Positions 1-6,540 of a DNA stretch of 13,935 bases are shown here, piece by piece; position 1 is the stretch's first letter, and every line of letters begins with the position of its first letter. The notes under the pieces were generated by a model. That model did no database searches and had not been told where the DNA came from. It was given only the letters and a program-made list of their open reading frames with translations. The position numbers and the translations under genes were made by a program. The DNA is from Perkinsus olseni (taxonomy: Eukaryota; Perkinsozoa; Perkinsida; Perkinsidae): assembly GCA_013115135.1 (NCBI GenBank), contig JABANP010000867.1:1-13935 (forward strand), given 5' to 3'.

Positions 1-143
1 GCGTTGTGCGCTCTTGTAGTTGAGGAAATCCAAGATTTCCAAGAATGCAAGAATAGCGAGACGCGAAACTGTTCATCGACCGTTGAGGTTGAAGACGAGT
101 TTAATCGCTCTCTTTAAGGTTGGTACCCACTCTAGTACTCTCC
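1..143 (+). other. Upstream region of the first unknown gene
   Basis: There is no open frame here: a TAA at 102-104 lies in frame upstream of the gene at 144. A short inverted repeat, GGAAATC-CAA-GATTTCC, is present near the start (about 26-42) and could fold in a 5' leader. The motif AAGGTTGGTACC, seen around 116-127 just before the start codon, recurs inside the coding region around 428-439. No TATA box or other promoter element is convincing. Confidence 0.3.
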
Positions 144-1106
144 ATGTCTACCCCCAGTAATAAGGAGGTTAGAGATCTGTTCGATCGTATGACGGCTTTG
201 AGCAACAAGCATGGTTGGTTGGACCTTATTGATCACTATTCTACCCAGTGTAGAGATGAGAAGGTTGTTAACTTTATTCGCTCCTTCTTCGCGGAGAGGC
301 GTGGTTGGTCCAATACGGCTATGATTGATCCATATGCGTTCTCTAAGGTTCGTACGGATGAGAGTTGCTTACCACTGGCAGTTACTCAACTACGTGCGCA
401 AGGCTTGGACGGTTCGAAGGAGAGTACGAAGGTTGGTACCAAGGTTGAGGACTTGGAGGTTATTACGTCCTTGGTGGATCCAGCTATCGTCGGTACGATT
501 ATAACTATGATGGGTAACTACAACATGACGGCAGTCAAGGCTATGAAACTCTTCGTGAATGCTACGTTGGGAATCTCGGTAGGTCAGTGTTACGTTTGTT
601 CCCCTCCCATTATCATTGGAAGGAATGGTACCCAGATAGCTTCCGCGGAACTGGAAGACACCAAGGTTCACGGCAACTCAGCAGCTCATAAAGAGGAGCT
701 GGATGGGTTGGTTAATTGGGCTAAATCCTTCTATGGTCTGCTACAGTCCTCCATCGAAGGTTGTGCTAAATGTTTGGTGGTTCCTTATGCTTGGGCTAAG
801 AACCTCAAGTTGTTGGATATAGATGATCCCGAGAAGGTCCGTTATAGTCCTACAACGCTGTATACGAGGGTTGGTAGGTACTACTGTGGGCTGTGTGGTA
901 AATTCCCACAAACTGAAGGTATGGTGAATACTCATATCTCTGGGGGTTATAACTCGGCTAAAGAGCACCAACATTATCACGCTCTGACGGGTGCGTTGGT
1001 TGACGCTGACTATGAGAGGATCGGTGACGGTAATAAGGACCAATGGTATCTGGTTGGTCGCCCTGGGTTCATGGCTAATAATAAGGCTGTGGGGGACCCT
1101 AGGTGA
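144..1106 (+). CDS. Unknown 320-aa protein with C-terminal Cys/His cluster
   Basis: I do not recognise this protein. The frame is open from the stop at 102-104; ATG 144 is the first Met codon (the TTG at 120 is a less likely start) and translation ends at TGA 1104-1106. The N-terminal two thirds are mixed alpha/beta-like without a clear signal peptide or membrane segment. Near the C-terminus C248-x2-C251-x12-H264-x10-H275, followed by further His residues, could form a zinc site loosely like a U1/matrin-type C2H2 finger; that is inference. The final ~30 residues include aromatic and glycine positions (W..V.RPGF). Codons favour GGT, GTT, GCT and AAG, as in the gene at 2248, but unlike the glutamate dehydrogenase fragment, so the two unknown genes may share an origin. 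No intron is needed. A virus-derived or mobile-element protein is possible but unproven. Confidence 0.65.
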   Translation: MSTPSNKEVRDLFDRMTALSNKHGWLDLIDHYSTQCRDEKVVNFIRSFFAERRGWSNTAMIDPYAFSKVRTDESCLPLAVTQLRAQGLDGSKESTKVGTKVEDLEVITSLVDPAIVGTIITMMGNYNMTAVKAMKLFVNATLGISVGQCYVCSPPIIIGRNGTQIASAELEDTKVHGNSAAHKEELDGLVNWAKSFYGLLQSSIEGCAKCLVVPYAWAKNLKLLDIDDPEKVRYSPTTLYTRVGRYYCGLCGKFPQTEGMVNTHISGGYNSAKEHQHYHALTGALVDADYERIGDGNKDQWYLVGRPGFMANNKAVGDPR

Positions 1107-2247
1107 ACGGAGGGCGAGTTCCATGCGGGGTACCTCACAAATGTTAGCCCGAGCGGGAAGGGCCCCGCGAGGGCCTAGGGCGAGCGCGGGTGGTCTCTGC
1201 CACCGGAAACAACCATATTACATCTGCATCGAATCGGAGCGATTTTCGAAATTAGCCTATGAAATTTTCTCAAACTTTGCACGAGTACTCGTACCATGCA
1301 TATGAGTAATCCTGTAAAGGCGCATGTCAAACGAAAACATCCACACCACAAACCAACCATTTCTCATGGAAAATTCAGGTGACGTGGCGCACAAAAGAGA
1401 CAGAACTACGCTCCGCTGCCAAAGTGGTGCACGTTTCGCAATTTTGGTCCGCACGCCGTGCAGGCCTCAAATAAGACGTATTTCGCACGAAAATTGGCAA
1501 GAATATCCCCAACGGCAATTAGATCCACATCCTACTCTCTGAGAGACTGAATCGCGTTGGATGCAGCGCTAACTGCGAAAATCGTGTTTGAGGCGCGCGC
1601 TAACACGAAGAACAAAGCGCACGCCATCAGCCGGGTTGGGCTTCGGTGTTTGGGTTCCGAGCTCGACTCTGTTAGTAGCCCTCCGTACAGCTCTGATTGC
1701 GGGATGGGTCCGACTTATGAATAGGTCCCTGCCATGTACCATTACTACGAAACGGAACGCAGGCACAGCAGTTGCTTCGGCCAAACAGTTGCTGGTTAAG
1801 TTATGAGGTACTGCGTCGCATTTGTCGCCTATCGGTTTGCTCCGCAAGATGGGCATGACATGTTTGCTGGTACGAATGACGCGTACAAGTAAGTTTCCTT
1901 AACCACGCAACCTGGTGAGGCAATGCTCAACCACAAAGTCACAACGGCAATGGTGCGGCCCGGGCAGCCTTCTCCATCGGAGAGCTGCCCGGGCCGCACA
2001 AACTTCCACATCGTCATCGCGCGTTCATCATCCTCTGTCCTTTTACCCCTGCCTGACCTCCCCCGCGCATGTCCCTCAAGTCCACGACCCAGCGATATGT
2101 TCTATTGCCGTGTGGACCGGTCATTATACGAGACTAAGCGTATCGCCAGTTCACACCCTCTCCATCGCAGTCCAATATCCCCTGGCCTTGTGTTACACTT
2201 CTAGCAGCTCAGCTGCGAGTGTTGCTAGGTGGGTTAGTCACTGGTCT
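1107..2247. other. Intergenic region without a recognisable gene
   Basis: About 1.1 kb separates the two unknown genes. Only short or shadow open frames are present. Just downstream of the first stop there is a GC-rich stretch with the hairpin GGTGG-TCTCTG-CCACC (about 1189-1204). A 12-bp palindrome ACGAGTACTCGT lies near 1280. A 15-base string at about 1460-1474, CAGGCCTCAAATAAG, also occurs in the transposon at 5157, with weaker similarity nearby, so a decayed transposon fragment is possible. A strong GC-rich inverted repeat is listed separately. The open frame continues upstream from 2248 to about 1915, but that stretch has different composition and reads as low-quality protein, so I left it out. 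Confidence 0.4.
1953..1999. repeat. GC-rich inverted repeat with 16-bp perfect arms
   Basis: GTGCGGCCCGGGCAGC (1953-1968) is exactly complementary to 1984-1999. The 15-base interior holds a smaller stem TCTCC-ATC-GGAGA, so nearly the whole 47 bases can fold into one hairpin with a two-base bulge. It lies about 250 bp before the second gene. It is not followed by a T run, so there is no reason to call it a terminator. Confidence 0.8.
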
Positions 2248-2913
2248 ATGTTGACTTCTAAGGGTATAGGTGAATCTACGTTGGTAGTTAACTTCCTACT
2301 CCCGGAAGTCATTTCAGTTCTGAAGGCTGAACTGAATTTAAGTTTCATTGGCGATATTTCAGGATGGTCTTCCGTAAGGATTGAGGATGACTACGCCTTC
2401 GTCATGAACATCGGTCACTATACCCTGACTAATGATGATTATCTTTCCCAGCTTACTAAGGTTGAGAAGGTTGATACTAGGTGGGTTGACCAGAAGACTC
2501 CTACTTCGTCCAATTTTAAGAAGAATTGGTCAGATGATGGTAACTATGGTTGGTCTTCTGGAAAGAAGTCTTGGTATGAAACCGAAGATTCAAGTTGGTA
2601 CTCTGACAAGGGCTCAGGTTGGTATGATCAAGGTTGGAGTTCGGGTAAGAAGAACAAGAGTTGGTCTTCCCATCAGAACAAGCAATGGTCTGAGGAACCC
2701 GCTAAGTCTGAGGTGCCGAAGAAGGTTGGTAACGGCTCTATTGAAGTTGAATCGTCTAAGAAGGTTGATGATAAACCCGAAGATGATGCCATTAAGTTTC
2801 TTAGAACCGCTACTCAGAACTTGGATCGTTTACGTTTGAGATGCAAAGAACTTGAGCTAGAGATTGTTGGTTTGCAAGATCAACTTAAGTCCTTTACATC
2901 AAAATTTGATTGA
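2248..2913 (+). CDS. Unknown 221-aa protein: Trp-rich low-complexity region and coiled coil
   Basis: I do not recognise a family. ATG 2248 is chosen because base composition and protein quality change at about 2210-2250; the frame is open upstream to about 1915, so an N-terminal extension or an upstream exon cannot be excluded. Residues 1 to ~90 look folded. Residues 94-147 form a hydrophilic low-complexity stretch with eight tryptophans in the contexts GW, SW, NW and QW, rich in Ser, Lys, Gly and Asp, including WSSGKK twice. The two copies use different codons (TGG TCT TCT GGA versus TGG AGT TCG GGT), which supports selection on the protein. Residues ~184-218 carry Leu/Ile heptads typical of a coiled coil, ending LQDQLKSF. 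A self-associating or RNA-binding scaffold protein is a reasonable inference. Codon use resembles the gene at 144. Confidence 0.65.
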   Translation: MLTSKGIGESTLVVNFLLPEVISVLKAELNLSFIGDISGWSSVRIEDDYAFVMNIGHYTLTNDDYLSQLTKVEKVDTRWVDQKTPTSSNFKKNWSDDGNYGWSSGKKSWYETEDSSWYSDKGSGWYDQGWSSGKKNKSWSSHQNKQWSEEPAKSEVPKKVGNGSIEVESSKKVDDKPEDDAIKFLRTATQNLDRLRLRCKELELEIVGLQDQLKSFTSKFD

Positions 2914-2932
2914 TGTAGTGGGTTTTTCTCGG

Positions 2933-2951
2933 TTAGAACGTACCGTTCTAA
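2933..2951 (+). repeat. Hairpin in the 3' flank of the coiled-coil gene
   Basis: TTAGAACG-TAC-CGTTCTAA: eight perfect pairs around a three-base loop, 19 bases after the stop codon. It probably lies in the 3' UTR. It follows a T5 run at about 2923-2927. Confidence 0.7.
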
Positions 2952-2963
2952 TACGGGGTGTTG

Positions 2964-3013
2964 TTGCGCGAACTATTGTCTTCGTTCGTGATGATAGTTG
3001 GGCGTGCGCGCAA
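2964..3013 (+). repeat. Second 3'-flank inverted repeat
   Basis: TTGCGCG AACTAT (2964-2976) pairs with ATAGTT (2994-2999) and CGCGCAA (3007-3013), leaving an internal bulge GGGCGTG on one side and a loop of about 17 bases. Together with the hairpin at 2933 it makes a compact structured 3' region. Confidence 0.65.
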
Positions 3014-3024
3014 TACTTAAGCTT

Positions 3025-3082
3025 ATCTTTACGCTAGTAGATTCGTTATTATTTTCATAAGTGATTAAGGTTACGTAAAGAT
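3025..3082 (+). repeat. Third 3'-flank inverted repeat abutting the duplication boundary
   Basis: ATCTTTACG (3025-3033) is complementary to CGTAAAGAT (3074-3082) across a 40-base AT-rich interior. The right arm ends two bases before the point (3084) where this sequence becomes identical to the second copy of the segmental duplication. Confidence 0.6.
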
Positions 3083-3261
3083 TGTTATTACCAACTTAAG
3101 ATCGTACAAGATCTTTGGTATCTACTTCCACTACTACATCATCGTTGGTATTGGCATTGTTGGTACTATTATTGTTGGTATCCATCCCGAGTTGTGTTAT
3201 TAGTTTTATTACGCAACCCAAGAAGCACTTAAGTAACTCAACAAAGCCGAAGCTAAAAGTT

Positions 3262-3342
3262 GTAGCCTACACCTAGTAGGCTACTACTAGTATATTAGTA
3301 CTAGTATACTAGTAGTATAGTAGCCTACTAGTAGTAGCCTAC
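3262..3342. repeat. CTAG-rich nested palindrome
   Basis: The stretch is built almost only from TAG, CTA and GTA words. GTAGCCTA pairs with TAGGCTAC within the first 25 bases. The 18-base arm TAGGCTACTACTAGTATA pairs with a right arm that contains a five-base bulge, across a ten-base loop. It could extrude as a cruciform. The counterpart is at 10307-10387, with one T-to-C difference. Confidence 0.75.
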
Positions 3343-3872
3343 AAGGAGAGCAATTTCTGCCGACTGTAACAAAAGTCAATAAGAGTCGCAGCATGGGAAG
3401 AGTTTTCGAGTACATGTTCCAAGTCAAATTCCAGTAGCTCCTTTCGGAGTTCGGAGCACAGCTCTGTACTCCAGAGCGGAGTTTCTGCTGAGGGCCAGCA
3501 CCGAGGAATGTTTTCCTCGGGACTAGGTGGCAGGTCGTCACTGTTAGCAGCATCTCTCTTTTCCGAAAGGTGCCCCGCGCGGGGTCTATGGCACTCACAA
3601 TGCAGACACCGAGCTCTATTTTGTTCGAGGTTCGCCGTCTCGCAAACTGATAGAGCTACGTGGGTTTGTCTTTATTCTGCCGCCGCTCTTGCTGGACCCG
3701 CCACAGTATCGCCGCGATGACAAACACCTGCATTATGGCTTTAGTTAGCAGCCGTATAACCTCTTCATCCAGTCTGAACACAGCCCGGATTTTAGACCCT
3801 GTTACGGGTTTCACACTATCATATCCCCGCCACGCCGAGCCAACGAATCATAATCCCCAAACGCATTTCTAT

Positions 3873-3891
3873 GGCGCCGAAGTTCGGCGCC
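3873..3891. repeat. Palindrome with one-base centre, 9-bp arms
   Basis: GGCGCCGAA (3873-3881), centre G 3882, TTCGGCGCC (3883-3891). Copy 2 counterpart at 10918-10936. Confidence 0.85.
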
Positions 3892-4025
3892 CGAACCAAC
3901 AAATACTTTTGCTGAGGAGGACTTCCTCATAGTATAATATTCCAACTGCGATGCGCTGCAAGATAATTATTCGCGCATTGTGTGTCTCACCGAGGATCAC
4001 TCGCACTTATGTGCCTCTATCGCGC

Positions 4026-4040
4026 GGCGCGGTCCGCGCC
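4026..4040. repeat. Palindrome with one-base centre, 7-bp arms
   Basis: GGCGCGG, centre T 4033, CCGCGCC. Copy 2 counterpart at 11071-11085. Confidence 0.8.
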
Positions 4041-4166
4041 AAACCGAGACACTATATTTCGCTGCTTCCATCCGCCCCCAAGTATCACTCGACAGCTTCT
4101 TGATGAACTGCGAGCGACTTGGATCCTTTGAGAAACTTCAGAGAAAATGGAACGAATCTAGTCTCG

Positions 4167-4667
4167 TTATGACTTTAAATAACACGTTCGTGAGGATGGT
4201 TCTCCGTCATTTCCACAACGAGATTTATCGGGATGAATAAGCAGCGACGCTTTGAGCTCTGGCTCATTATAACTGCCGTATACGCTGCTGCAGCGTATAC
4301 GGCAGTTGTAATGAGCCGGAATGTCTTCGAAAGCGTGAATCACGCTCTCGATCACGCAGCGTGATATTATAAGATCCACGGTTACTGGTTCAACAGTTTT
4401 CATCCACATAGTAAAGAACAGTTCTTTGGACTCTCTCAAAGTTACTTTGAGAGAGTCGCATAGGGTCGTCAAAGCCGGCATAGGGTTTGGGGACGTAGCT
4501 GTCGGAATCTGTTTCGGTGAAGGTGTGAGAGATCGTTTCTCAAAGACGACCTCCCCATATTCATTCACGAGCGAATGACTCCATTTCACGCCTGCGTCGC
4601 TTTCGCATCGATCTGCCAGCGGTCTGCCATGATCCTCCCTTGGTATACTACCGGAGAAACTGCTCAT
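4167..4667 (-). CDS. Possible 166-aa protein, doubtful
   Basis: This is the longest open frame in the hairpin-dense block, read from ATG at 4667 to a stop at 4167. No family is recognised. The translation looks moderately protein-like in its first ~110 residues. Against it, the frame crosses several perfect palindromes (4259-4319, 4332-4365, 4413-4457), so parts of it are dictated by DNA symmetry. In copy 2 (11212-11715) the frame is also open: an added GGTT and a net one-base loss shift it for about 20 residues and then restore it, leaving the same last ten residues. That restoration could be constraint or a one-in-three coincidence. Confidence 0.2.
   Translation of the reverse strand: MSSFSGSIPREDHGRPLADRCESDAGVKWSHSLVNEYGEVVFEKRSLTPSPKQIPTATSPNPMPALTTLCDSLKVTLRESKELFFTMWMKTVEPVTVDLIISRCVIESVIHAFEDIPAHYNCRIRCSSVYGSYNEPELKASLLIHPDKSRCGNDGEPSSRTCYLKS
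4259..4319. repeat. Long near-perfect palindrome, 29-bp arms, 3-base centre (copy 1)
   Basis: The left arm 4259-4287 and right arm 4291-4319 flank the centre CTG and share the inner arm AACTGCCGTATACGCTG. Two left-arm positions (T4260 and T4270) do not form Watson-Crick pairs with the right arm; in single-strand form they could make G-U pairs. In copy 2 both are C and the palindrome is perfect. Confidence 0.9.
4332..4365. repeat. Two consecutive one-base-centre palindromes sharing a motif
   Basis: AGCGTGA-A-TCACGCT (4332-4346) is followed four bases later by ATCACGC-A-GCGTGAT (4351-4365). Each has 7-bp perfect arms and centre A, and the arms of the two are themselves related (TCACGC/GCGTGA). 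Copy 2 counterpart at 11380-11413. Confidence 0.85.
4413..4457. repeat. Two adjacent one-base-centre palindromes, 7- and 14-bp arms
   Basis: AAAGAAC-A-GTTCTTT (4413-4427) is followed after one base by arms GACTCTCTCAAAGT (4429-4442) and 4444-4457 around the centre T 4443. The second has 14 perfect pairs around a single base. Copy 2 counterpart at 11461-11505. Confidence 0.9.
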
Positions 4668-4809
4668 TTCCTGTGTGAGTTCCGGCTGGCGTAAAATGAA
4701 GTCTGATACGTATACAGCGATTACGTACTCTGTGGAGCAGTCAGATTCTTTGACGTTCCAGCCGTGCGAGTTGTCCCTCGCCCCTGGATCGCCGATCTCT
4801 GGGAATCCA

Positions 4810-4828
4810 GCATCGGGTCACCCGATGC
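4810..4828. repeat. Palindrome with one-base centre, 9-bp arms
   Basis: GCATCGGGT, centre C 4819, ACCCGATGC. Copy 2 counterpart at 11858-11876. Confidence 0.85.
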
Positions 4829-4881
4829 CGAGCGCCGCCGCTGTTTAATTCGACACTCCCGAAACAAATCCCGCAGCGACT

Positions 4882-4902
4882 CGAGAGTCCCGGGAACTCT
4901 CG
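4882..4902. repeat. Palindrome with one-base centre, 10-bp arms, one mismatch
   Basis: CGAGAGTCCC, centre G 4892, GGAACTCTCG. One C/A mismatch next to the centre; both arms are further flanked by GCGAC/GTCGC, offset by one base. Copy 2 counterpart at 11929-11949. Confidence 0.75.
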
Positions 4903-5156
4903 GTCGCCGATAAACTGACCCACACGCGGCATAGTGGCGCGTGCAAGAGTATTCTTTCTTTGCTCCTTGATCTTTTTACAGGAGAATAGTGAGGTTAAAA
5001 TGGACTGCATAGACGTCTATCTCAATCCGAAGAAGACATGTTTCAGAGAGCACGAGGAAAGCTTACATTTGGTCTGGACCTTGGTCTAGCCAACTACAAA
5101 ATCGAATTTCTCTCCACCCAGAGCCCCTCAAATAAATCGAATGAGATGATGAAATA

Positions 5157-5522
5157 TACCATTCAGAAGCCTATTTGGCGGATAAGGCCGCCTATATGGG
5201 GGGTCGGAAATTTCACGTTGGCGGGTTGAGGCAGCAAATTGACGGTAGGGTCGAGATGAGGGGATAGTATCCCCTGGATACAAATTGTATCATACAATTG
5301 GCGGATAAAGAAGTCATTTTAGCGGCAGGCCTCAAATAAGGAATTCAATTCCGCGAATAAGGCACACAATTTCATGGTTAAGGAAGTCAATTTCGCTGAT
5401 AAGGACATCAATTTCGGGGGGTCAACTTGAGCCATACCGGAAATCTTCCCGCTGCTATTCTCAGATTGACACAACTGCGCTGCAGTGCATGACAGTATCT
5501 TACGAATGGCTTCTGAATGGTA
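5157..5522. mobile_element. Small TIR transposon (MITE-like), 366 bp, copy 1
   Basis: The element starts TACCATTCAGAAGCC and ends GGCTTCTGAATGGTA, so the two ends are inverted, and it is flanked by TA at 5155-5156 and 5523-5524. Its first ~270 bp match the long terminal inverted repeat of the element at 5855-6540, but its right end keeps only about 15 bp of repeat. Its interior (about 5420-5515) is recognisably related to the interior of the larger element read in reverse, so it is an internally deleted, non-autonomous relative. A TA duplication is typical of the Tc1/mariner superfamily, although the terminal sequence does not identify one. No transposase is visible. Confidence 0.85.
5259..5299. 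repeat. Three overlapping one-base-centre palindromes inside the transposon
   Basis: AGGGGATA-G-TATCCCCT (5259-5275), GATACAA-A-TTGTATC (5277-5291) and AATTGTAT-C-ATACAATT (5283-5299) follow or overlap each other. The related element has a simple AGGGGATACAATTGG at the same place (5956-5970), so about 28 bases made of local reverse complements were inserted. Copy 2 counterpart at 12307-12347. Confidence 0.88.
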
Positions 5523-5636
5523 TAGAGAGTGCTTTTCTCCGTTTCCTGGAGGAAAATCGGCTTCTGATGTGCCTTGATTATTTATTGTGCTCATAATTCC
5601 GTCTCGTGGTCTTGCGACAAGAACTGCGCAAGAAGG

Positions 5637-5671
5637 GCGAGAGGTCCCGAGTTCAATTCTCGGCACAGCCC
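5637..5671 (+). pseudogene. tRNA-Pro 3' half, first unit of array copy 1
   Basis: Thirty-five bases identical to positions 38-72 of the tRNA-Pro(AGG) genes downstream: the 3' anticodon strand, variable loop, T arm, acceptor strand and discriminator C. The 5' half is replaced by unrelated sequence containing the stem TCTTGCG/CGCAAGA (5611-5634). Its end is exactly on the 156-bp lattice of the array. Without the 5' half it cannot form a tRNA. Confidence 0.85.
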
Positions 5672-5755
5672 TTCATAAGATACACAAGGTGTGTACTAGT
5701 AGCTGTTCGTTGACCTGCTCTCCCAGAATTGACTAAATATGATCCTTACTACGTC

Positions 5756-5827
5756 GGCTGTGTGCTCTAGTGGTATGATTCTCGCTTAGGGTGCGAGAGG
5801 TCCCGAGTTCAATTCTCGGCACAGTCC
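5756..5827 (+). tRNA. tRNA-Pro(AGG) variant, possibly decaying
   Basis: The 72-base cloverleaf carries anticodon AGG in loop TTAGGGT. Compared with the array consensus it has G10 changed to C (TGCTCTAG in the A box) and a C71-to-T change that makes a G2-U71 wobble in the acceptor stem. Both variants are also in copy 2 (12804-12875), so they predate the duplication. It may still be functional, with a weakened A box. Confidence 0.75.
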
Positions 5828-5854
5828 ATCATATTAAACACGAGATGTGTACTA

Positions 5855-6540
5855 TACCATTCAGAAGTCTATTTGGCGGATAAGGCCGCCTATATGGGGG
5901 TCGAGGATTTCACGTTGGCGGGTTGAGACAGCGAATTAGCGGTAGGGTCGAGATGAGGGGATACAATTGGCGGATAAAGAAGTCATTTTAGCGGCAGGCC
6001 TCGAATAAGGAGTTCAATTCCGCGAATAAGGCACGCAATTTCATGATTAAGGAAATCAATTTCGCCGATAAGGACATCAATTTCGGGGCGGGGGATGGAC
6101 AGTCCATCATGGATCTGTGCATGCAATTGAGAGCTTCTTGCGATGCAGTTTTAACAATCGTTGAGCAACGGTATCGTAATGATGCCATCCATGGCATGTG
6201 AAAAGCTGAAGTTAGCAGCTAAACCGGTTTCCCATTGTCGAGTAGGATTGCGCTACGCTGAGGTCGTGTGGAGTTATATACCCGAAGATTCCAGGTCAGA
6301 GTTGATCCCCGAAATTGATGTCCTTATCGGCGAAATTGATTTCCTTAATCATGAAATTGCGTGCCTTATTCGCGGAATTGAACTCCTTATTCGAGGCCTG
6401 CCGCTAAAATGACTTCTTTATCCGCCAATTGTATCCCCTCATCTCGACCCTACCGCCAATTCGCTGTCTCAACCCGCCAACGTGAAATCCTCGACCCCCA
6501 TATAGGCGGCCTTATCCGCCAAGTAGACTTCTGAATGGTA
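5855..6540. mobile_element. TIR transposon (MITE-like), 686 bp, inserted in the tRNA array
   Basis: Terminal inverted repeats of 234 bp (5855-6088 and 6307-6540) differ at two positions by eye (5875 and 5938). The element is flanked by a TA duplication (5853-5854, 6541-6542). Copy 2 of the duplication has the uninterrupted site GTGTACTAGTAGCTG, which proves the insertion and dates it after the duplication. Each repeat contains about four tandem 21-bp units (6003-6088 in the left arm) of the form RATAAGGNNNTCAATTTCG. The ~218-bp core carries the palindrome GATGGAC-A-GTCCATC (6094-6108) and no transposase. TA duplication suggests Tc1/mariner-type mobilisation in trans. The tRNA genes on both sides remain whole because the element landed in a spacer. 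Confidence 0.93.
6003..6088. repeat. Tandem 21-bp repeats in the transposon terminal repeat
   Basis: Units start at 6003, 6024, 6045 and 6067 (spacing 21, 21, 22). Each holds ATAAGG or ATTAAGG followed by CAATTTC or CAATTCC. The mirror set lies in the right terminal repeat (about 6307-6392). Equivalent units are in the 5157-5522 element and its copy-2 counterpart. Subterminal repeats of this kind are often transposase-binding sites; here that is inference. Confidence 0.75.

Larger units (their letters stand above)
3343..5156. other. Hairpin-dense block without a convincing gene
   Basis: About 1.8 kb holding many separate short perfect hairpins, among them CCGAGGAA-TGTT-TTCCTCGG (3501-3520), CCCCGCGCGGGG (3573-3584) and the one-base-centre palindromes listed individually. 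Open frames here are short and cross the hairpins. The longest is on the minus strand and is listed separately at low confidence. The block is nearly identical in copy 2 (10388-12204). It could be a structured non-coding RNA locus, a decayed mobile element, or DNA shaped by a hairpin-generating mutational process. Confidence 0.45.

Noticed and set aside
741..1124. Minus-strand open frame overlapping the end of the first gene.
   Set aside because: It is antisense to a longer, better frame and has no independent support.
1460..1474. CAGGCCTCAAATAAG shared with the transposon at 5157.
   Set aside because: Only 15 bases are exact and the flanks align poorly, so it is not annotated as a transposon copy.
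1888..2247. GTAAGT at about 1890 as a splice donor for an upstream exon of the 2248 gene.
   Set aside because: No exon with coding character ends there and no clear acceptor could be assigned.
3287..3598. Open frames of 60-103 codons repeated in both duplicates (for example 3287-3598 minus, 3660-3932 plus).
   Set aside because: They are conserved only because the DNA copies are nearly identical; they overlap palindromes and show no family resemblance.
5426..5440. Minus strand reads CCGGTATGGCTCAAG, reminiscent of the 3' end of dinoflagellate/perkinsid spliced leaders (TGGCTCAAG).
   Set aside because: Only nine consecutive bases agree, inside a transposon, with no upstream match to the rest of the leader. 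A chance match is plausible.
5600..5636. TGGTCT at 5607-5612 sits exactly where the A box should be relative to the tRNA 3' half, suggesting a degenerate 5' half.
   Set aside because: The remaining bases do not pair or match the tRNA; one aligned hexamer is not enough.
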